From NCBI RefSeq assembly GCF_900549175.1, contig NZ_URNN01000006.1:1-39832 (forward strand): a stretch of 39,832 bases of DNA, written 5' to 3'. The notes under the pieces were generated by a model. It saw only the letters and a program-made list of their open reading frames with translations. It was not told the DNA's origin and did not search any database. This document shows positions 8,416-17,458 of the stretch, piece after piece. Every line of letters begins with the position of its first letter. Position 1 is the first letter of the stretch. Origin of the DNA: an uncultured Prevotella sp. GTDB taxonomy: Bacteria > Bacteroidota > Bacteroidia > Bacteroidales > Bacteroidaceae. A program made the position numbers and the translations under genes.

Positions 8416-9372
8416 ATGGGACGTTTTATTAATCCTTTTTCAGATGTTGGCTTCAAGCGCATATTCGGACAGGAAATGTCGAAGCCGTTGCTGATAGACT
8501 TTCTCAACAATCTGCTTGAAGGGGAGCGGCATGTTGTTGATGTCCGCTTTTTGGATAAGGAGCAATTGCCCGGAAACAGTGAAGACCGGTCTCTTATATA
8601 CGATATCTATTGCGAGACGGACACGGGTGAGAAAATAATTGTCGAGATGCAGAATCGGTCGCAGGCCTACTTCAAGCAGCGTACCGTATTTTATGCAGCA
8701 CGGTCAATAATAGAGCAGGGTGAACGTGGGTCAGACTGGCGGTATGACATAAAAGCGGTGTATTGCATCTCGTTTCTTAATTTCTGCCAAAGCGAGATTT
8801 CTGACCGGTTCCGTACCGATGTGGCTCTGATGGATATGCAAAGTCATAAGCAGTTTTCTGATAGGATGCGTCTCATTTATCTGCAGTTGCCACTGTTCAC
8901 AAAAGAAGTGGACGAATGTGAGAATGATTTTGAACGATGGATTTATGTATTGAAGAATATGGAGACACTTAACAGACTTCCCCTTACATTCAAGAGCGCT
9001 GTATTCAAGCGTCTTGCCGAGATAACCGACCTTGCCTCGTTGAGCAGGGAGGAGCGTATGAAGTATGATGACAGCTTACGCCGTTTTCGTGACACTATAT
9101 GCGTGATGGAATATGCCATAAGCAATGGGCAGAAGGAAGGCCATGCCAAAGGTCTCGCTGAGGGTCTCGCTGAGGGTCGTGCTGAGGGTCGTGCCAAAGG
9201 TCTTGCTGAGGGTCTTGCTGAGGGTCGTGCTGAGGGTCATGCCAAAGGTCTTGCCGAGGGGCGTGCGGAAGAACAGCTTCGTATAGCCCGCAAGTGCAAA
9301 GAGATGGGTACTCCGGTGGAGGCAATAGCCGAGATGACCGGTTTGTCGGTGGATGAGATAACAGCTCTTTAG
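8416..9372 (+). CDS. Rpn-family PD-(D/E)XK nuclease/putative transposase
   Basis: 318 residues with the typical start MGRFINPFSDVGFKRIFGQE of the Rpn/PDDEXK_2 family (recombination-promoting nuclease, also annotated as PD-(D/E)XK nuclease family transposase). The nuclease core is visible: D63 in SLIYDIYC and E77-x-Q79 in IIVEMQNRSQAYF. The family's known activity is RecA-independent recombination and DNA cleavage; the biological role is unclear. Residues about 244-286 are a tandem repeat of four-residue units (KGLAEG, RAEG). The C-terminus has a small helical region ending AEMTGLSVDEITAL, seen in many relatives. The ATG at 8416 is chosen from family length and the promoter at 8354. The gene is solitary between addA and the T9SS operon. 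Confidence 0.9.
   Translation: MGRFINPFSDVGFKRIFGQEMSKPLLIDFLNNLLEGERHVVDVRFLDKEQLPGNSEDRSLIYDIYCETDTGEKIIVEMQNRSQAYFKQRTVFYAARSIIEQGERGSDWRYDIKAVYCISFLNFCQSEISDRFRTDVALMDMQSHKQFSDRMRLIYLQLPLFTKEVDECENDFERWIYVLKNMETLNRLPLTFKSAVFKRLAEITDLASLSREERMKYDDSLRRFRDTICVMEYAISNGQKEGHAKGLAEGLAEGRAEGRAKGLAEGLAEGRAEGHAKGLAEGRAEEQLRIARKCKEMGTPVEAIAEMTGLSVDEITAL
9145..9273 (+). repeat. In-frame 12/48-bp tandem repeat inside the Rpn-type gene
   Basis: Two 48-bp units (9145-9192 and 9193-9240) and a partial third (9241-9273) each begin GCCAAAGGTCT and are built of 12-bp subunits such as GCTGAGGGTCGT. They encode AKGLAEG and RAEG repeats. The reading frame is kept because the unit length is a multiple of three. 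Confidence 0.85.
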
Positions 9373-9436
9373 CATGTCCTTTGGATGATGAATGTATGAA
9401 AATGTTCAATTTTAAAGCGTGAGCCATACAATAAAG

Positions 9437-10402
9437 ATGTCGGTGTACCGTTATATAACCGTGCACAGGCATAGTTATTTTGCGATATTGATATTGGCGC
9501 TTTTTGTCGCGTTGCCGGCAAGGGCGCAGTATGATGTCTCCTTTTCCCATTATTGGGCAATGGAGCCGTCATTTAATCCTGCGGCTGTAGGCAAGGAAGC
9601 CAAGATAAATGCTGTGGGAGCTTATGCCATGACGCTGACGGGATTTGAGAACAATCCGCGCACGATGTATGCCGCCGGCGACATGCCCTTCTATTTTCTT
9701 AAATCTTATCACGGCGTGGGAGCACGTTTTATGAACGACGAGATAGGATTGTTTTCACACAAGACTTTTGCTTTGCAGTATGCCTACCGTAACAAACTGC
9801 TGGGAGGCATGATTGCCGTGGGTGCCAATTTCGGGCTGCTCAGCGAGTCGTTTGACGGTTCTAAGGTGGATACAGAGACGCCCAACGACCCTGCTTTCCC
9901 GTCATCGGAGGTGAGCGGAACGGGATTCGACCTCGGAGTGGGAATCTATTATACCCACCGCAGCTGGTACGCCGGTCTGTCTGTCCTGCACGCCACGGCA
10001 CCGACGGTGAGGCTGGGCGATTCTCAGGAATTTAAGATAGACCGAACGTATTATTTGACAGGAGGATACAATATTAAGTTGAGAAATCCGTTGTTATCTA
10101 TACATCCGTCTGTATTGGCGCGTACCGATGGCACCGCCTATCGGGTGGATGTGACAGGCCGGATGAAGTATACACACGACAAAAAAGTGATGTACGGCGG
10201 AGTGTCATACAGTCCGACAAACTCGGTGACTGTGCTCGTTGGAGGCAATTTCCATGGCGTAATGCTCGGCTACAGTTATGAGATATACACGTCGGCCATC
10301 AGCATCGGCAACGGCAGCCACGAAATATTCATAGGCTACCAGACCGATATTGACCTGCAGAAGAAAGGAAAGAACAAACATAAAAGTGTAAGGTTGCTAT
10401 AA
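9437..10402 (+). CDS. porP: PorP/SprF-family type IX secretion outer-membrane protein
   Basis: First gene of the T9SS core operon. The product (321 residues from the ATG at 9437) has a signal peptide, a hydrophobic run FAILILALFVALPARAQ, then the PorP/SprF opening YDVSFSHYWAMEPSFNPAAVG. The rest alternates beta strands typical of an outer-membrane barrel (for example GVGARFMNDEIGLFS, GFDLGVGIYY, KVMYGGVSYS). In related bacteria PorP associates with the outer-membrane side of the T9SS or with cargo anchoring; this is family knowledge. A GTG 18 bp upstream is possible, but the ATG gives a better signal peptide. porK follows 24 bp downstream. Confidence 0.93.
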   Translation: MSVYRYITVHRHSYFAILILALFVALPARAQYDVSFSHYWAMEPSFNPAAVGKEAKINAVGAYAMTLTGFENNPRTMYAAGDMPFYFLKSYHGVGARFMNDEIGLFSHKTFALQYAYRNKLLGGMIAVGANFGLLSESFDGSKVDTETPNDPAFPSSEVSGTGFDLGVGIYYTHRSWYAGLSVLHATAPTVRLGDSQEFKIDRTYYLTGGYNIKLRNPLLSIHPSVLARTDGTAYRVDVTGRMKYTHDKKVMYGGVSYSPTNSVTVLVGGNFHGVMLGYSYEIYTSAISIGNGSHEIFIGYQTDIDLQKKGKNKHKSVRLL

Positions 10403-10426
10403 CCCCGACAATTACATAATTAAAGA

Positions 10427-11881
10427 ATGAATATGAGAAGATGTATAATATCCCTTTGTTTCATAGGATTGCTTGTGCTTACGGGTTGTCTTGGCGGAGC
10501 CACGTCCACGGCTTCCGGCGGTGAGGTGACGGGAGCGGGCGGACGTCCGTTTACCGAGCCCACGCCTTACGGCATGACGCTGATAAAGCGCGGGCATCTG
10601 AAGATGGGTATTGAGAAGGAAGACAGTCTTTGGGGCAGGCAGACACCGGTGAAGGATATTTCGGTGGAAGGATTTTGGATGGACGAGACGGAGATAACCA
10701 ACTCTCAGTATCGTCAGTTTGTCAACTATGTGCGCGATTCTATCATCCGTGAGCGTTTGGCCGACCCGGCTTATGGCGGTGACGAAACGTACAAGATAGA
10801 GGAGGACAAGAACGGTGACCCCGTAAAGCCGCATCTGAACTGGAGGAAGGCACTGCCCCGCAAGCCTAACGAAGACGAACTGCGCGCCATAGAGAGCGTG
10901 TACACGACGAACCCCGTGACAGGCGAGAAGATGCTTGACGCCGCGCAGATGAATTTCCGTTACGAGGTGTACGACTACACTACAGCCGCATTGCGCAAAT
11001 ACCGCATCAATCCGCAAGACCGCAACCTGAACACCGATGTTACCGTGAATCCGGATCAGGAGGTATGGATATCCAAAGACACGGCTTACATTGACGAGGA
11101 GGGACGTATCATCAGTCAGACCATTGAACGGCCGTTGAGCGGACCGTGGGATTTTCTCAACACCTACATCGTCAACATCTATCCCGACACGACATGTTGG
11201 GTGAACGACTTCCCCAATGCCGACAACGAGACATACATGCGCCTCTACTTCTGCAATCCCGCTTACAACGACTATCCCGTGGTGGGTGTCACGTGGGAGC
11301 AGGCCAATGCCTTCTGTGCCTGGCGTACGGAATATCTGCTGAAGGGACTCGGGGCTGCCGCACGCTATGTGCAGCGTTACCGCCTGCCCACCGAAGCGGA
11401 ATGGGAGTATGCCGCCCGAGGCAAAGACCAGAACGAGTTCCCGTGGGAGCAGGCCAAGGTGTCCAGTGAGGACGGATGTTTCTTTGCTAACTTCAAGCCC
11501 GACCGCGGCAACTACACCAAAGACGGCAACCTGATAACGAGTAAGGTGGGCATTTACTCGGCCAACAGCAACGGACTTTACGACATGGCGGGTAATGTGG
11601 CAGAGTGGACGAGCACGGTGTATACCGAAGCCGGTGTCGAGGCAATGAACGACCTCAACCCCCAGTTGCGATATAATGCCGCCAAGGAAGATCCCTACCG
11701 GTTGAAGCGCAAGAGCGTGAGAGGCGGCTCGTGGAAAGACCCCGAGTCGTACATACGCTCGGCATGGCGCTCGGCAGAATATCAGAATCAGCCGCGCTCG
11801 TATGTGGGTTTCCGTTGCGTGCGCAGTCTGGCCAATACAACAAGTGACAAGTCTAAGAAAGTTAAAACCAAGAAAAGATGA
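10427..11881 (+). CDS. porK: T9SS ring lipoprotein PorK/GldK
   Basis: A 484-residue lipoprotein. The signal sequence ends in LTGC with the lipidated cysteine at residue 21. The rest is a formylglycine-generating-enzyme-like (SUMF1) domain: WMDETEITNSQYRQFVNY near residue 84, PVVGVTWEQANAFCAWR, RLPTEAEWEYAARG, GLYDMAGNVAEWTS, and the end motif VRGGSWKDPESYIRSAWRS. In T9SS, PorK forms a large ring with PorN on the periplasmic face of the outer membrane. A second ATG lies two codons in. The stop overlaps the porL start by four bases (ATGA), so translation is probably coupled. Confidence 0.95.
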   Translation: MNMRRCIISLCFIGLLVLTGCLGGATSTASGGEVTGAGGRPFTEPTPYGMTLIKRGHLKMGIEKEDSLWGRQTPVKDISVEGFWMDETEITNSQYRQFVNYVRDSIIRERLADPAYGGDETYKIEEDKNGDPVKPHLNWRKALPRKPNEDELRAIESVYTTNPVTGEKMLDAAQMNFRYEVYDYTTAALRKYRINPQDRNLNTDVTVNPDQEVWISKDTAYIDEEGRIISQTIERPLSGPWDFLNTYIVNIYPDTTCWVNDFPNADNETYMRLYFCNPAYNDYPVVGVTWEQANAFCAWRTEYLLKGLGAAARYVQRYRLPTEAEWEYAARGKDQNEFPWEQAKVSSEDGCFFANFKPDRGNYTKDGNLITSKVGIYSANSNGLYDMAGNVAEWTSTVYTEAGVEAMNDLNPQLRYNAAKEDPYRLKRKSVRGGSWKDPESYIRSAWRSAEYQNQPRSYVGFRCVRSLANTTSDKSKKVKTKKR

Positions 11882-12693
11882 CAGTATACAGCAAGTTCAA
11901 TATCATATACAAGTTGCAGAAGTGGCTCGACAGTGTGCCGGGCCAGACGTTTCTCAACTATGCCTACAGCTGGGGCGCATCTATCGTAATCCTCGGAACG
12001 CTCTTCAAGCTGACCCATTTGCCGGGAGCCAACGTCATGCTTTACCTCGGTATGGGTACCGAGGTCATCGTGTTCTTTATATCGGCCTTCGACCGTCCGT
12101 TCGACAAGACGGCGATAGACAAGGAACTACCTACGCACGTTACCGATGAAGATTCGGAAGAGGACGGCACCGAGGCAGAAGGTGAGGCTCCGGCCACAGT
12201 CGTTGTCGGTGGCAGCGGCGTACAGGGCGGTACCATCGTCATTGGCGGTGGTGGAACTGCCGGTGGTGGAGCTGTTGGCGGCTATGCAGGTGGAGAACCT
12301 GGCGCAGCCGGTGATGGCGGCACTGTTGTAGTGGGTGGCAGTGGAGTGCCTTCATGGGTGCAGGGCCAGCAGCAGGTATCTCCGGAGATGGAGGAGGCTA
12401 CGAACAATTATGTCGAGGAGCTCAACAAACTGACCGAGATGCTTTCACGCGTGTCGGAGCAGAGCCAGCGTCTCACGCGCGATTCGGAGGAGATGGAGAA
12501 TCTCAACCGCACGCTTACGGGCATCTGCAAGGTGTACGAGATGCAGCTTAAGGGAGCAAGTGCGCAGATTGGCACCATCGACCAGATAAACGAACAGTCG
12601 CGCCGTATGGCCGAACAGATAGCAGAGCTCAACAAAATTTATGCCCGCATGATTGAAGCCATGACGGTGAACATGAACGCGAACAGAGTTTAG
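11878..12693 (+). CDS. porL: T9SS inner-membrane motor protein PorL/GldL with glycine-rich insert
   Basis: 271 residues. Two membrane helices lie at about residues 29-45 (YSWGASIVILGTLFKL) and 52-70 (VMLYLGMGTEVIVFFISA), as in GldL/PorL, which with PorM forms the proton-driven motor of T9SS. An acidic stretch (residues 88-104) is followed by a glycine-rich segment at about 108-158 in which VVVGGSGV occurs twice. The C-terminal half is a predicted helical/coiled-coil cytoplasmic region starting near SPEMEEATNNYVEELNKL. The glycine-rich segment is the odd part. The start overlaps the porK stop; porM starts 16 bp after the stop. Confidence 0.94.
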   Translation: MTVYSKFNIIYKLQKWLDSVPGQTFLNYAYSWGASIVILGTLFKLTHLPGANVMLYLGMGTEVIVFFISAFDRPFDKTAIDKELPTHVTDEDSEEDGTEAEGEAPATVVVGGSGVQGGTIVIGGGGTAGGGAVGGYAGGEPGAAGDGGTVVVGGSGVPSWVQGQQQVSPEMEEATNNYVEELNKLTEMLSRVSEQSQRLTRDSEEMENLNRTLTGICKVYEMQLKGASAQIGTIDQINEQSRRMAEQIAELNKIYARMIEAMTVNMNANRV

Positions 12694-12709
12694 CTAACCC
12701 CAAAGAAAT

Positions 12710-14275
12710 ATGGCAATAAAGAAGAAACCGGTATCTCCACGCCAGAAGATGATCAACCTGATGTATGTCGTCCTCATGGCAATGCTTGCGTTGAATGTTT
12801 CGACGGAGGTGCTCAACGGCTTTTCCATAGTGGAAGAGAGTCTTAACCGCACCACGGCAAACTCGGCAAAGGAGAATCAGGTGATATATGATGACTTTGA
12901 GGCGCAGATGAAGTCGAATCCGGCCAAAGTAAAGGCATGGTTTGACAAGGCGCAGGAGGTGAAGCGCATGAGCGATTCGCTTTACAACTTTGCCGGCGAG
13001 CTCAAACTTGCCATTGTGCGTGAGGCCGACGGCAAAGACGGTGACGTGAACAACATCACGAGCAAGGAAGACCTTGAAGCGGCCACGCAGGTGATGCTGG
13101 CGCCGGGCTCTGGCAGGGGCGGTGAACTCTACAGGGCCATCAACTCTTTCCGCGACCGTATTCTCACGATGGTGAGCGACTCCACGCAGCGTGCCATCAT
13201 CGGCAGCAATCTTGCCACGCAGATACCCTCAAACGCCATGTCGATGGGAAAGAACTGGCAGGAATATATGTTCGAGGGCATGCCGGTGGCGGCGGCCGTC
13301 ACGCTGCTTTCAAAGTTGCAGAGCGACATACGTTATGCCGAGGGTGAGGTGTTGCATACGCTGGTGGCCAACATCGACGTGAAGGATATACGTGTGAACT
13401 CACTCAATGCCTTTGTCATTCCCAACTCGCAGACCATAGTGCGTGGCGACAAGTTCTCGGCGCACATAGTCATGGCGGCGGTGGACACCACTCAGGTGCC
13501 TGAAATATATATAGGTGAGCGGCGGATGAACCTTAAAGACGGACTTTACGAGACCGTATGCGGGGCAACGGGCGACTTCACCCTCAGCGGTCACATCGAG
13601 ACGGTGAACGGCAGCGGCGAGCGGATAAGGCGCGATTTCAGCCAGAAGTATACGGTTGTCGACCCGAGCGCCACTGTCTCGGCCGACTTGATGAACGTGC
13701 TGTATGCCGGTTACAGCAATCCACTGAGCATCAGTGTTCCGGGCGTTCCACTTACCAAGATACAGGCCACGATGAGTGGAGGCGTACTGCAGCCCGTAGG
13801 CCCAGGCCGGTATATTGCCCGTCCGTCGGCAGTGGGCAAGGATGTCACCATCACCGTAACGTCCACCAACACCGGGCGTGCGCAGCAGATGGGGCAGTTC
13901 ACCTTCCGTGTGCGCAAGTTGCCCGACCCGAAACCATACATTGTAATCAACGATGCCGACGGCAACCCCACACGATATAAGGGTGGCAATCTGAAGAAGG
14001 CCGAGTTGTTGTCTGTGGGCAGTCTCGGTGCAGCCATTGATGACGGCATACTCGATATCGGTTTCAAGGTGACTGGGTTTGAGACGGTGTTTTTCGACAA
14101 CATGGGTAACTCGGTGCTGATGGTGAGCGATGGCAACAGCTTTTCCGCACGCCAGAAAGAGACATTCCGAAAGCTCGCACGTAACCGCCGTTTCTATGTC
14201 TCAAGCATCACGGCGGTGGGTCCCGATGGCATACAGCGCAAGCTCACCGATGTGATGGAGGTGATAGTGAAGTAA
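12710..14275 (+). CDS. porM: T9SS motor protein PorM/GldM
   Basis: 521 residues. One N-terminal membrane helix (MINLMYVVLMAMLALNVS, residues 14-31) follows the basic start MAIKKKPVSPRQK, exactly as in GldM/PorM. The large periplasmic part holds the four-domain rod: an N-terminal helical domain (residues about 35-220) and three beta domains ending in DGIQRKLTDVMEVIVK. PorM dimers connect the PorL motor in the inner membrane to the PorKN rings. Length matches the family. Confidence 0.95.
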   Translation: MAIKKKPVSPRQKMINLMYVVLMAMLALNVSTEVLNGFSIVEESLNRTTANSAKENQVIYDDFEAQMKSNPAKVKAWFDKAQEVKRMSDSLYNFAGELKLAIVREADGKDGDVNNITSKEDLEAATQVMLAPGSGRGGELYRAINSFRDRILTMVSDSTQRAIIGSNLATQIPSNAMSMGKNWQEYMFEGMPVAAAVTLLSKLQSDIRYAEGEVLHTLVANIDVKDIRVNSLNAFVIPNSQTIVRGDKFSAHIVMAAVDTTQVPEIYIGERRMNLKDGLYETVCGATGDFTLSGHIETVNGSGERIRRDFSQKYTVVDPSATVSADLMNVLYAGYSNPLSISVPGVPLTKIQATMSGGVLQPVGPGRYIARPSAVGKDVTITVTSTNTGRAQQMGQFTFRVRKLPDPKPYIVINDADGNPTRYKGGNLKKAELLSVGSLGAAIDDGILDIGFKVTGFETVFFDNMGNSVLMVSDGNSFSARQKETFRKLARNRRFYVSSITAVGPDGIQRKLTDVMEVIVK

Positions 14276-14311
14276 AGTTTTAGGCACATACCATATACAT
14301 ACATATTATAT

Positions 14312-15355
14312 ATGAGAAGATTTTTGTTTATACTGATGATATCTTTTATGGCTGTCTCCGTTGTGGCGCAGCCAAAGGCCCGGCGCAATGCCACGGCACA
14401 GAAAGACAACCGGAAGCCGGCTTCGCAGATGACGCGTCGTGCGCAGCTTATGTTCCCCACGGCCATCGATATGCCCGAAGATGTTGTCTGGCGCAGGGAT
14501 ATCTATCGTGAAGTGAATCTGAAGGATGACGCCAACGCCGGACTCTACTATCCCGTGGAGCCGGTCGACAAACAGCTCAATCTGTTCACATACATCTTCA
14601 AGTTGGCATTGGGAGGCTATATCCCCGTTTATGAATATCGTCTCGACGGCAACGACCTGTTCACCGATTCTGCCAAAGTAAAGATGCGGACGGTGCTTGA
14701 CAACTACAGCATTCTGTACGAAGAGCGCGGCGGCCGTCTGAGGGTGGACAACAGTGACATCCCTTCGGCCGAGGTGCAGATGTTCTATCTGAAGGAGAGT
14801 GCCTATTACGACCAGGCAAATTCTTCGTTCCGGCGCAAGGTTCTGTCGCTCTGCCCCGTTATGGTGCGCGACGATGAGTTTGGCGGTGAGGTGTCCAAAT
14901 ATCCGCTCTTTTGGGTAAAGTACAGCGACCTTGAGCCTTATCTTGGCCGTCAGACGGTGATGACGAGCAATCTCAACAATGCCGCCACCATGTCCATGGA
15001 CGATTTCTTCACGCTCAACCGCTACAAGGGCAAGATATACAAGACCACCAATATGCTCGGTCAGGCACTGGCACAATACTGTACCACCGATTCGGCCATG
15101 ACCAAGGAGCAGAAGCGTATAGAGCAGGAGTTGCTGCAGTTTGAGAAAGGTCTTTTCGGAACGGAGGAAGTGAAGAAAGACTCCCTTGACAGTATAGCCT
15201 CTCTCGATCCCAAGGCGGCTAAGGCAGCGGCAAAAGCCGCCAAGAAACGTACACGCCGCGCCGGAGGTACAACCAAGGCCACGAAGGCACCCAAGTCGCG
15301 TGTGTCGTCAGGAGGCTCTTCTCCCCGTGTGTCTGTACGGCGTGAGCGCCATTAA
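14312..15355 (+). CDS. porN: T9SS ring protein PorN/GldN
   Basis: 347 residues with a signal peptide (FLFILMISFMAVSVVAQ), then the GldN domain, for example AIDMPEDVVWRRDIYREVNL and TYIFKLALGGYIPVYEYRLDG. PorN binds PorK to build the periplasmic ring of the secretion system. The last 50 residues are a low-complexity Ala/Lys/Arg tail (AAKAAAKAAKKRTRRAGG onward), more basic than the rest and probably disordered. It lies 36 bp after porM, completing the order P-K-L-M-N. Confidence 0.94.
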   Translation: MRRFLFILMISFMAVSVVAQPKARRNATAQKDNRKPASQMTRRAQLMFPTAIDMPEDVVWRRDIYREVNLKDDANAGLYYPVEPVDKQLNLFTYIFKLALGGYIPVYEYRLDGNDLFTDSAKVKMRTVLDNYSILYEERGGRLRVDNSDIPSAEVQMFYLKESAYYDQANSSFRRKVLSLCPVMVRDDEFGGEVSKYPLFWVKYSDLEPYLGRQTVMTSNLNNAATMSMDDFFTLNRYKGKIYKTTNMLGQALAQYCTTDSAMTKEQKRIEQELLQFEKGLFGTEEVKKDSLDSIASLDPKAAKAAAKAAKKRTRRAGGTTKATKAPKSRVSSGGSSPRVSVRRERH

Positions 15356-15398
15356 ATGCCGGATATTTCATTTTTTATCAATACAAACAGTAACGCTT

Positions 15399-16028
15399 AT
15401 GAAAAGAGTTTTTACCGCTTTAATGTTTGCCGTGGCACTGATTGCGGCAATTCCCTCACAGGCTCAGGTGAAGTTTGGTCTCAAGGGAGGTCTTAATGTA
15501 ACAAGTATGAGTCTGAGTTCGGATGTCATAGACAAGTCTAACCAGACAGGTTTCTTTGTCGGTCCTACAATCAAGGTTACCCTGCCTATCGTTGGTCTCG
15601 GTATCGACGCATCTGCACTCTACGACCAGCGCGATGCCAAGTTGAAGGATGACGACGCTTCAGAGAAGGTGTCTCTGCGCAGCATCAATGTGCCCATCAA
15701 CCTACGTTATGGTATAGGTCTCGGCAGTATGGCAAGCATATATCTTGCCGCCGGTCCGCAGTTCGGTTTCAACGTGGGTGACAAGAATGTGTTTGGCTAT
15801 GCCGATGAAGACGGTGAGACAGGAGGCTTCTCTTTGAAGAAGTCCAATTTCAGCATCAACGTTGGTTTCGGCCTTTCGCTGATGAGCAAGTTCGAAATCG
15901 GCGCCACATACAACATCGCATGTGGCAAGACCGGCGAGTTCAATGCCATTGACGAACTTGGGAATCAGATTTTCTCTAAAGGCAGCCGCATGAATGCATG
16001 GCAGGTGTCTGCCGCCTATTATTTCTAA
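15399..16028 (+). CDS. Porin-family outer-membrane beta-barrel protein
   Basis: 209 residues from the ATG at 15399. A signal peptide (VFTALMFAVALIAAIPSQAQ) is followed by VKFGLKGGLNVTSM, the usual opening of the small OMP_b-brl_2 barrel family. Later strands include GFFVGPTIKVTLPIVGLGIDASALY, broken here into GFFVGPTIKV and GLGIDASALY, and the protein ends in an aromatic residue (WQVSAAYYF), the normal outer-membrane barrel signal. Ligand or role unknown. It starts 43 bp after porN on the same strand and may ride on the same transcript, but it is not a recognised T9SS subunit. The palindromic element at 16065 with a T-run closes the transcription unit. Confidence 0.87.
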   Translation: MKRVFTALMFAVALIAAIPSQAQVKFGLKGGLNVTSMSLSSDVIDKSNQTGFFVGPTIKVTLPIVGLGIDASALYDQRDAKLKDDDASEKVSLRSINVPINLRYGIGLGSMASIYLAAGPQFGFNVGDKNVFGYADEDGETGGFSLKKSNFSINVGFGLSLMSKFEIGATYNIACGKTGEFNAIDELGNQIFSKGSRMNAWQVSAAYYF

Positions 16029-16064
16029 GAATAGGAGAGAGACAAGACCCCAGGTCATCATATT

Positions 16065-16149
16065 GCAGGGACATATTCTTGTATTTGTCTGTCAAACCGT
16101 TGTTGAGAACAGTTTGTAGGTGGACAAATACAAGAATATCCCGTTTTTT
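16065..16149 (+). terminator. 27-bp inverted-repeat element, copy 1, placed as terminator before metK
   Basis: GGGACATATTCTTGTATTTG (16068 onward, to 16089) pairs with the arm at 16122-16142 ending AAGAATATCCC. The pairing has small differences (the right arm lacks two bases relative to other copies). GTTTTTT follows at 16143-16149, so in this place the repeat has the form of an intrinsic terminator for the T9SS/barrel transcript. The same element occurs at 36429-36515 and 39778 onward. Confidence 0.7.
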
Positions 16150-16152
16150 ATG

Positions 16153-16160
16153 TATCTTTG
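16153..16160 (+). promoter_or_regulatory. Candidate -7 element of the metK promoter
   Basis: TATCTTTG matches TAnnTTTG and lies 38 bp before the metK start. The -33 region would fall in the right arm of the inverted-repeat element, and I see no TTTG there. I looked for a SAM riboswitch in this leader and found none. Confidence 0.5.
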
Positions 16161-16197
16161 CACATTCAATTAAAGAAAAAATAAAAACGGAGAGATT

Positions 16198-17454
16198 ATG
16201 TCATACCTTTTTTCATCAGAGTCTGTGTCTGAGGGTCATCCCGACAAGGTGGCCGACCAGATAAGCGACGCCATACTCGACCAGTTTCTTGCTTACGATG
16301 ACAAGGCCCGCGTTGCCTGCGAGACGTTCGTCACCACAGGACAGGTCGTAATCATGGGTGAAGTGCGCAGCGACGTTTATATCGACCTGCAGACCATAGC
16401 CCGCAACACAATCAAGCGAATAGGATATACCAAGGCCGAATATCAGTTTGACGGCAATTCGTGTGGCATCCTCAGTGCCATCCACGAGCAGAGCGGCGAC
16501 ATCAACCGCGGAGTCGACCGTGCGGAAGAGGAGGAGCAGGGTGCCGGCGACCAGGGTATGATGTTCGGCTATGCCACCAACGAGACAGAGAGTTACATGC
16601 CCGTTTCGCTCGATTTGGCACATCTCATCATGAGCACTTTGGCTGACATCCGCAAAGAGGGGAAGGTGATGACCTACCTGCGTCCCGACTCAAAGAGTCA
16701 GGTGACGGTGCAGTACAGCGACGCCGGCATACCGGAGCGCATAGATACGATTGTGGTTTCCACGCAGCATGACGAGTTTGACGAAGACGGCGTTATGCTT
16801 GCCAGGATAAAGGATGACGTGCTCAATATACTCATGCCGCGCGTTATGGAGCAGATACATTCCGAGAAGGTGCTTGCCCTGTTTGGCGATGACATCAAGT
16901 ATTATGTCAACCCCACTGGCAAGTTCGTCATCGGAGGCCCCCACGGCGACACCGGACTTACCGGCCGAAAGATTATTGTCGATACATACGGTGGCAAGGG
17001 TGCCCACGGCGGCGGCGCATTCAGCGGCAAGGACTCCAGCAAGGTGGACCGCTCGGCAGCCTATGCGGCACGCCACATAGCCAAGAACATGGTTGCGGCA
17101 GGCGTTGCCGACGAAATGCTCGTGCAGATAAGCTACGCCATCGGCATAGCACGCCCAATGAACATCTATGTCAACACCTACGGCCGCAGCCGCGTCAACA
17201 TGTCGGACAGCGAGATTGCCAAGCGCATCGAAAAGCTTTTCGACCTGCGTCCGAAAGCCATCGAACGCTCACTCAAGTTGCGTCAGCCGATGTACAGCGA
17301 GACAGCGGCCTACGGGCACATGGGCCGTCGCCCTGAGGTGGTGAAGAAGACGTTCACGGGCCACTATCACGAGACGAAGACGATGGAGATAGAGCTGTTC
17401 ACGTGGGAGAAGCTCGACCGTGTTGATGACATAAAGCGTGAGTTCGGCCTGTAG
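16198..17454 (+). CDS. metK: S-adenosylmethionine synthetase
   Basis: 418 residues. Makes S-adenosylmethionine from methionine and ATP. Family motifs are intact: SVSEGHPDKVADQISDAILD near residues 8-27 (ATP-binding histidine), GDQGMMFGYATNETES, GGPHGDTGLTGRKIIVDTYG, and GGGAFSGKDSSKVDRSAAY. The start at 16198 is preceded by GGAGAG at about spacing 6. The DUF4271 gene starts 5 bp after the stop, so metK heads a run metK-DUF4271-hemD-rnpA-yidD. Confidence 0.97.
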   Translation: MSYLFSSESVSEGHPDKVADQISDAILDQFLAYDDKARVACETFVTTGQVVIMGEVRSDVYIDLQTIARNTIKRIGYTKAEYQFDGNSCGILSAIHEQSGDINRGVDRAEEEEQGAGDQGMMFGYATNETESYMPVSLDLAHLIMSTLADIRKEGKVMTYLRPDSKSQVTVQYSDAGIPERIDTIVVSTQHDEFDEDGVMLARIKDDVLNILMPRVMEQIHSEKVLALFGDDIKYYVNPTGKFVIGGPHGDTGLTGRKIIVDTYGGKGAHGGGAFSGKDSSKVDRSAAYAARHIAKNMVAAGVADEMLVQISYAIGIARPMNIYVNTYGRSRVNMSDSEIAKRIEKLFDLRPKAIERSLKLRQPMYSETAAYGHMGRRPEVVKKTFTGHYHETKTMEIELFTWEKLDRVDDIKREFGL

Positions 17455-17458
17455 AAAG

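Noticed and set aside
16028..16197. SAM riboswitch upstream of metK
   Set aside because: The leader is a dispersed palindrome plus a promoter box; no conserved SAM aptamer features are seen.
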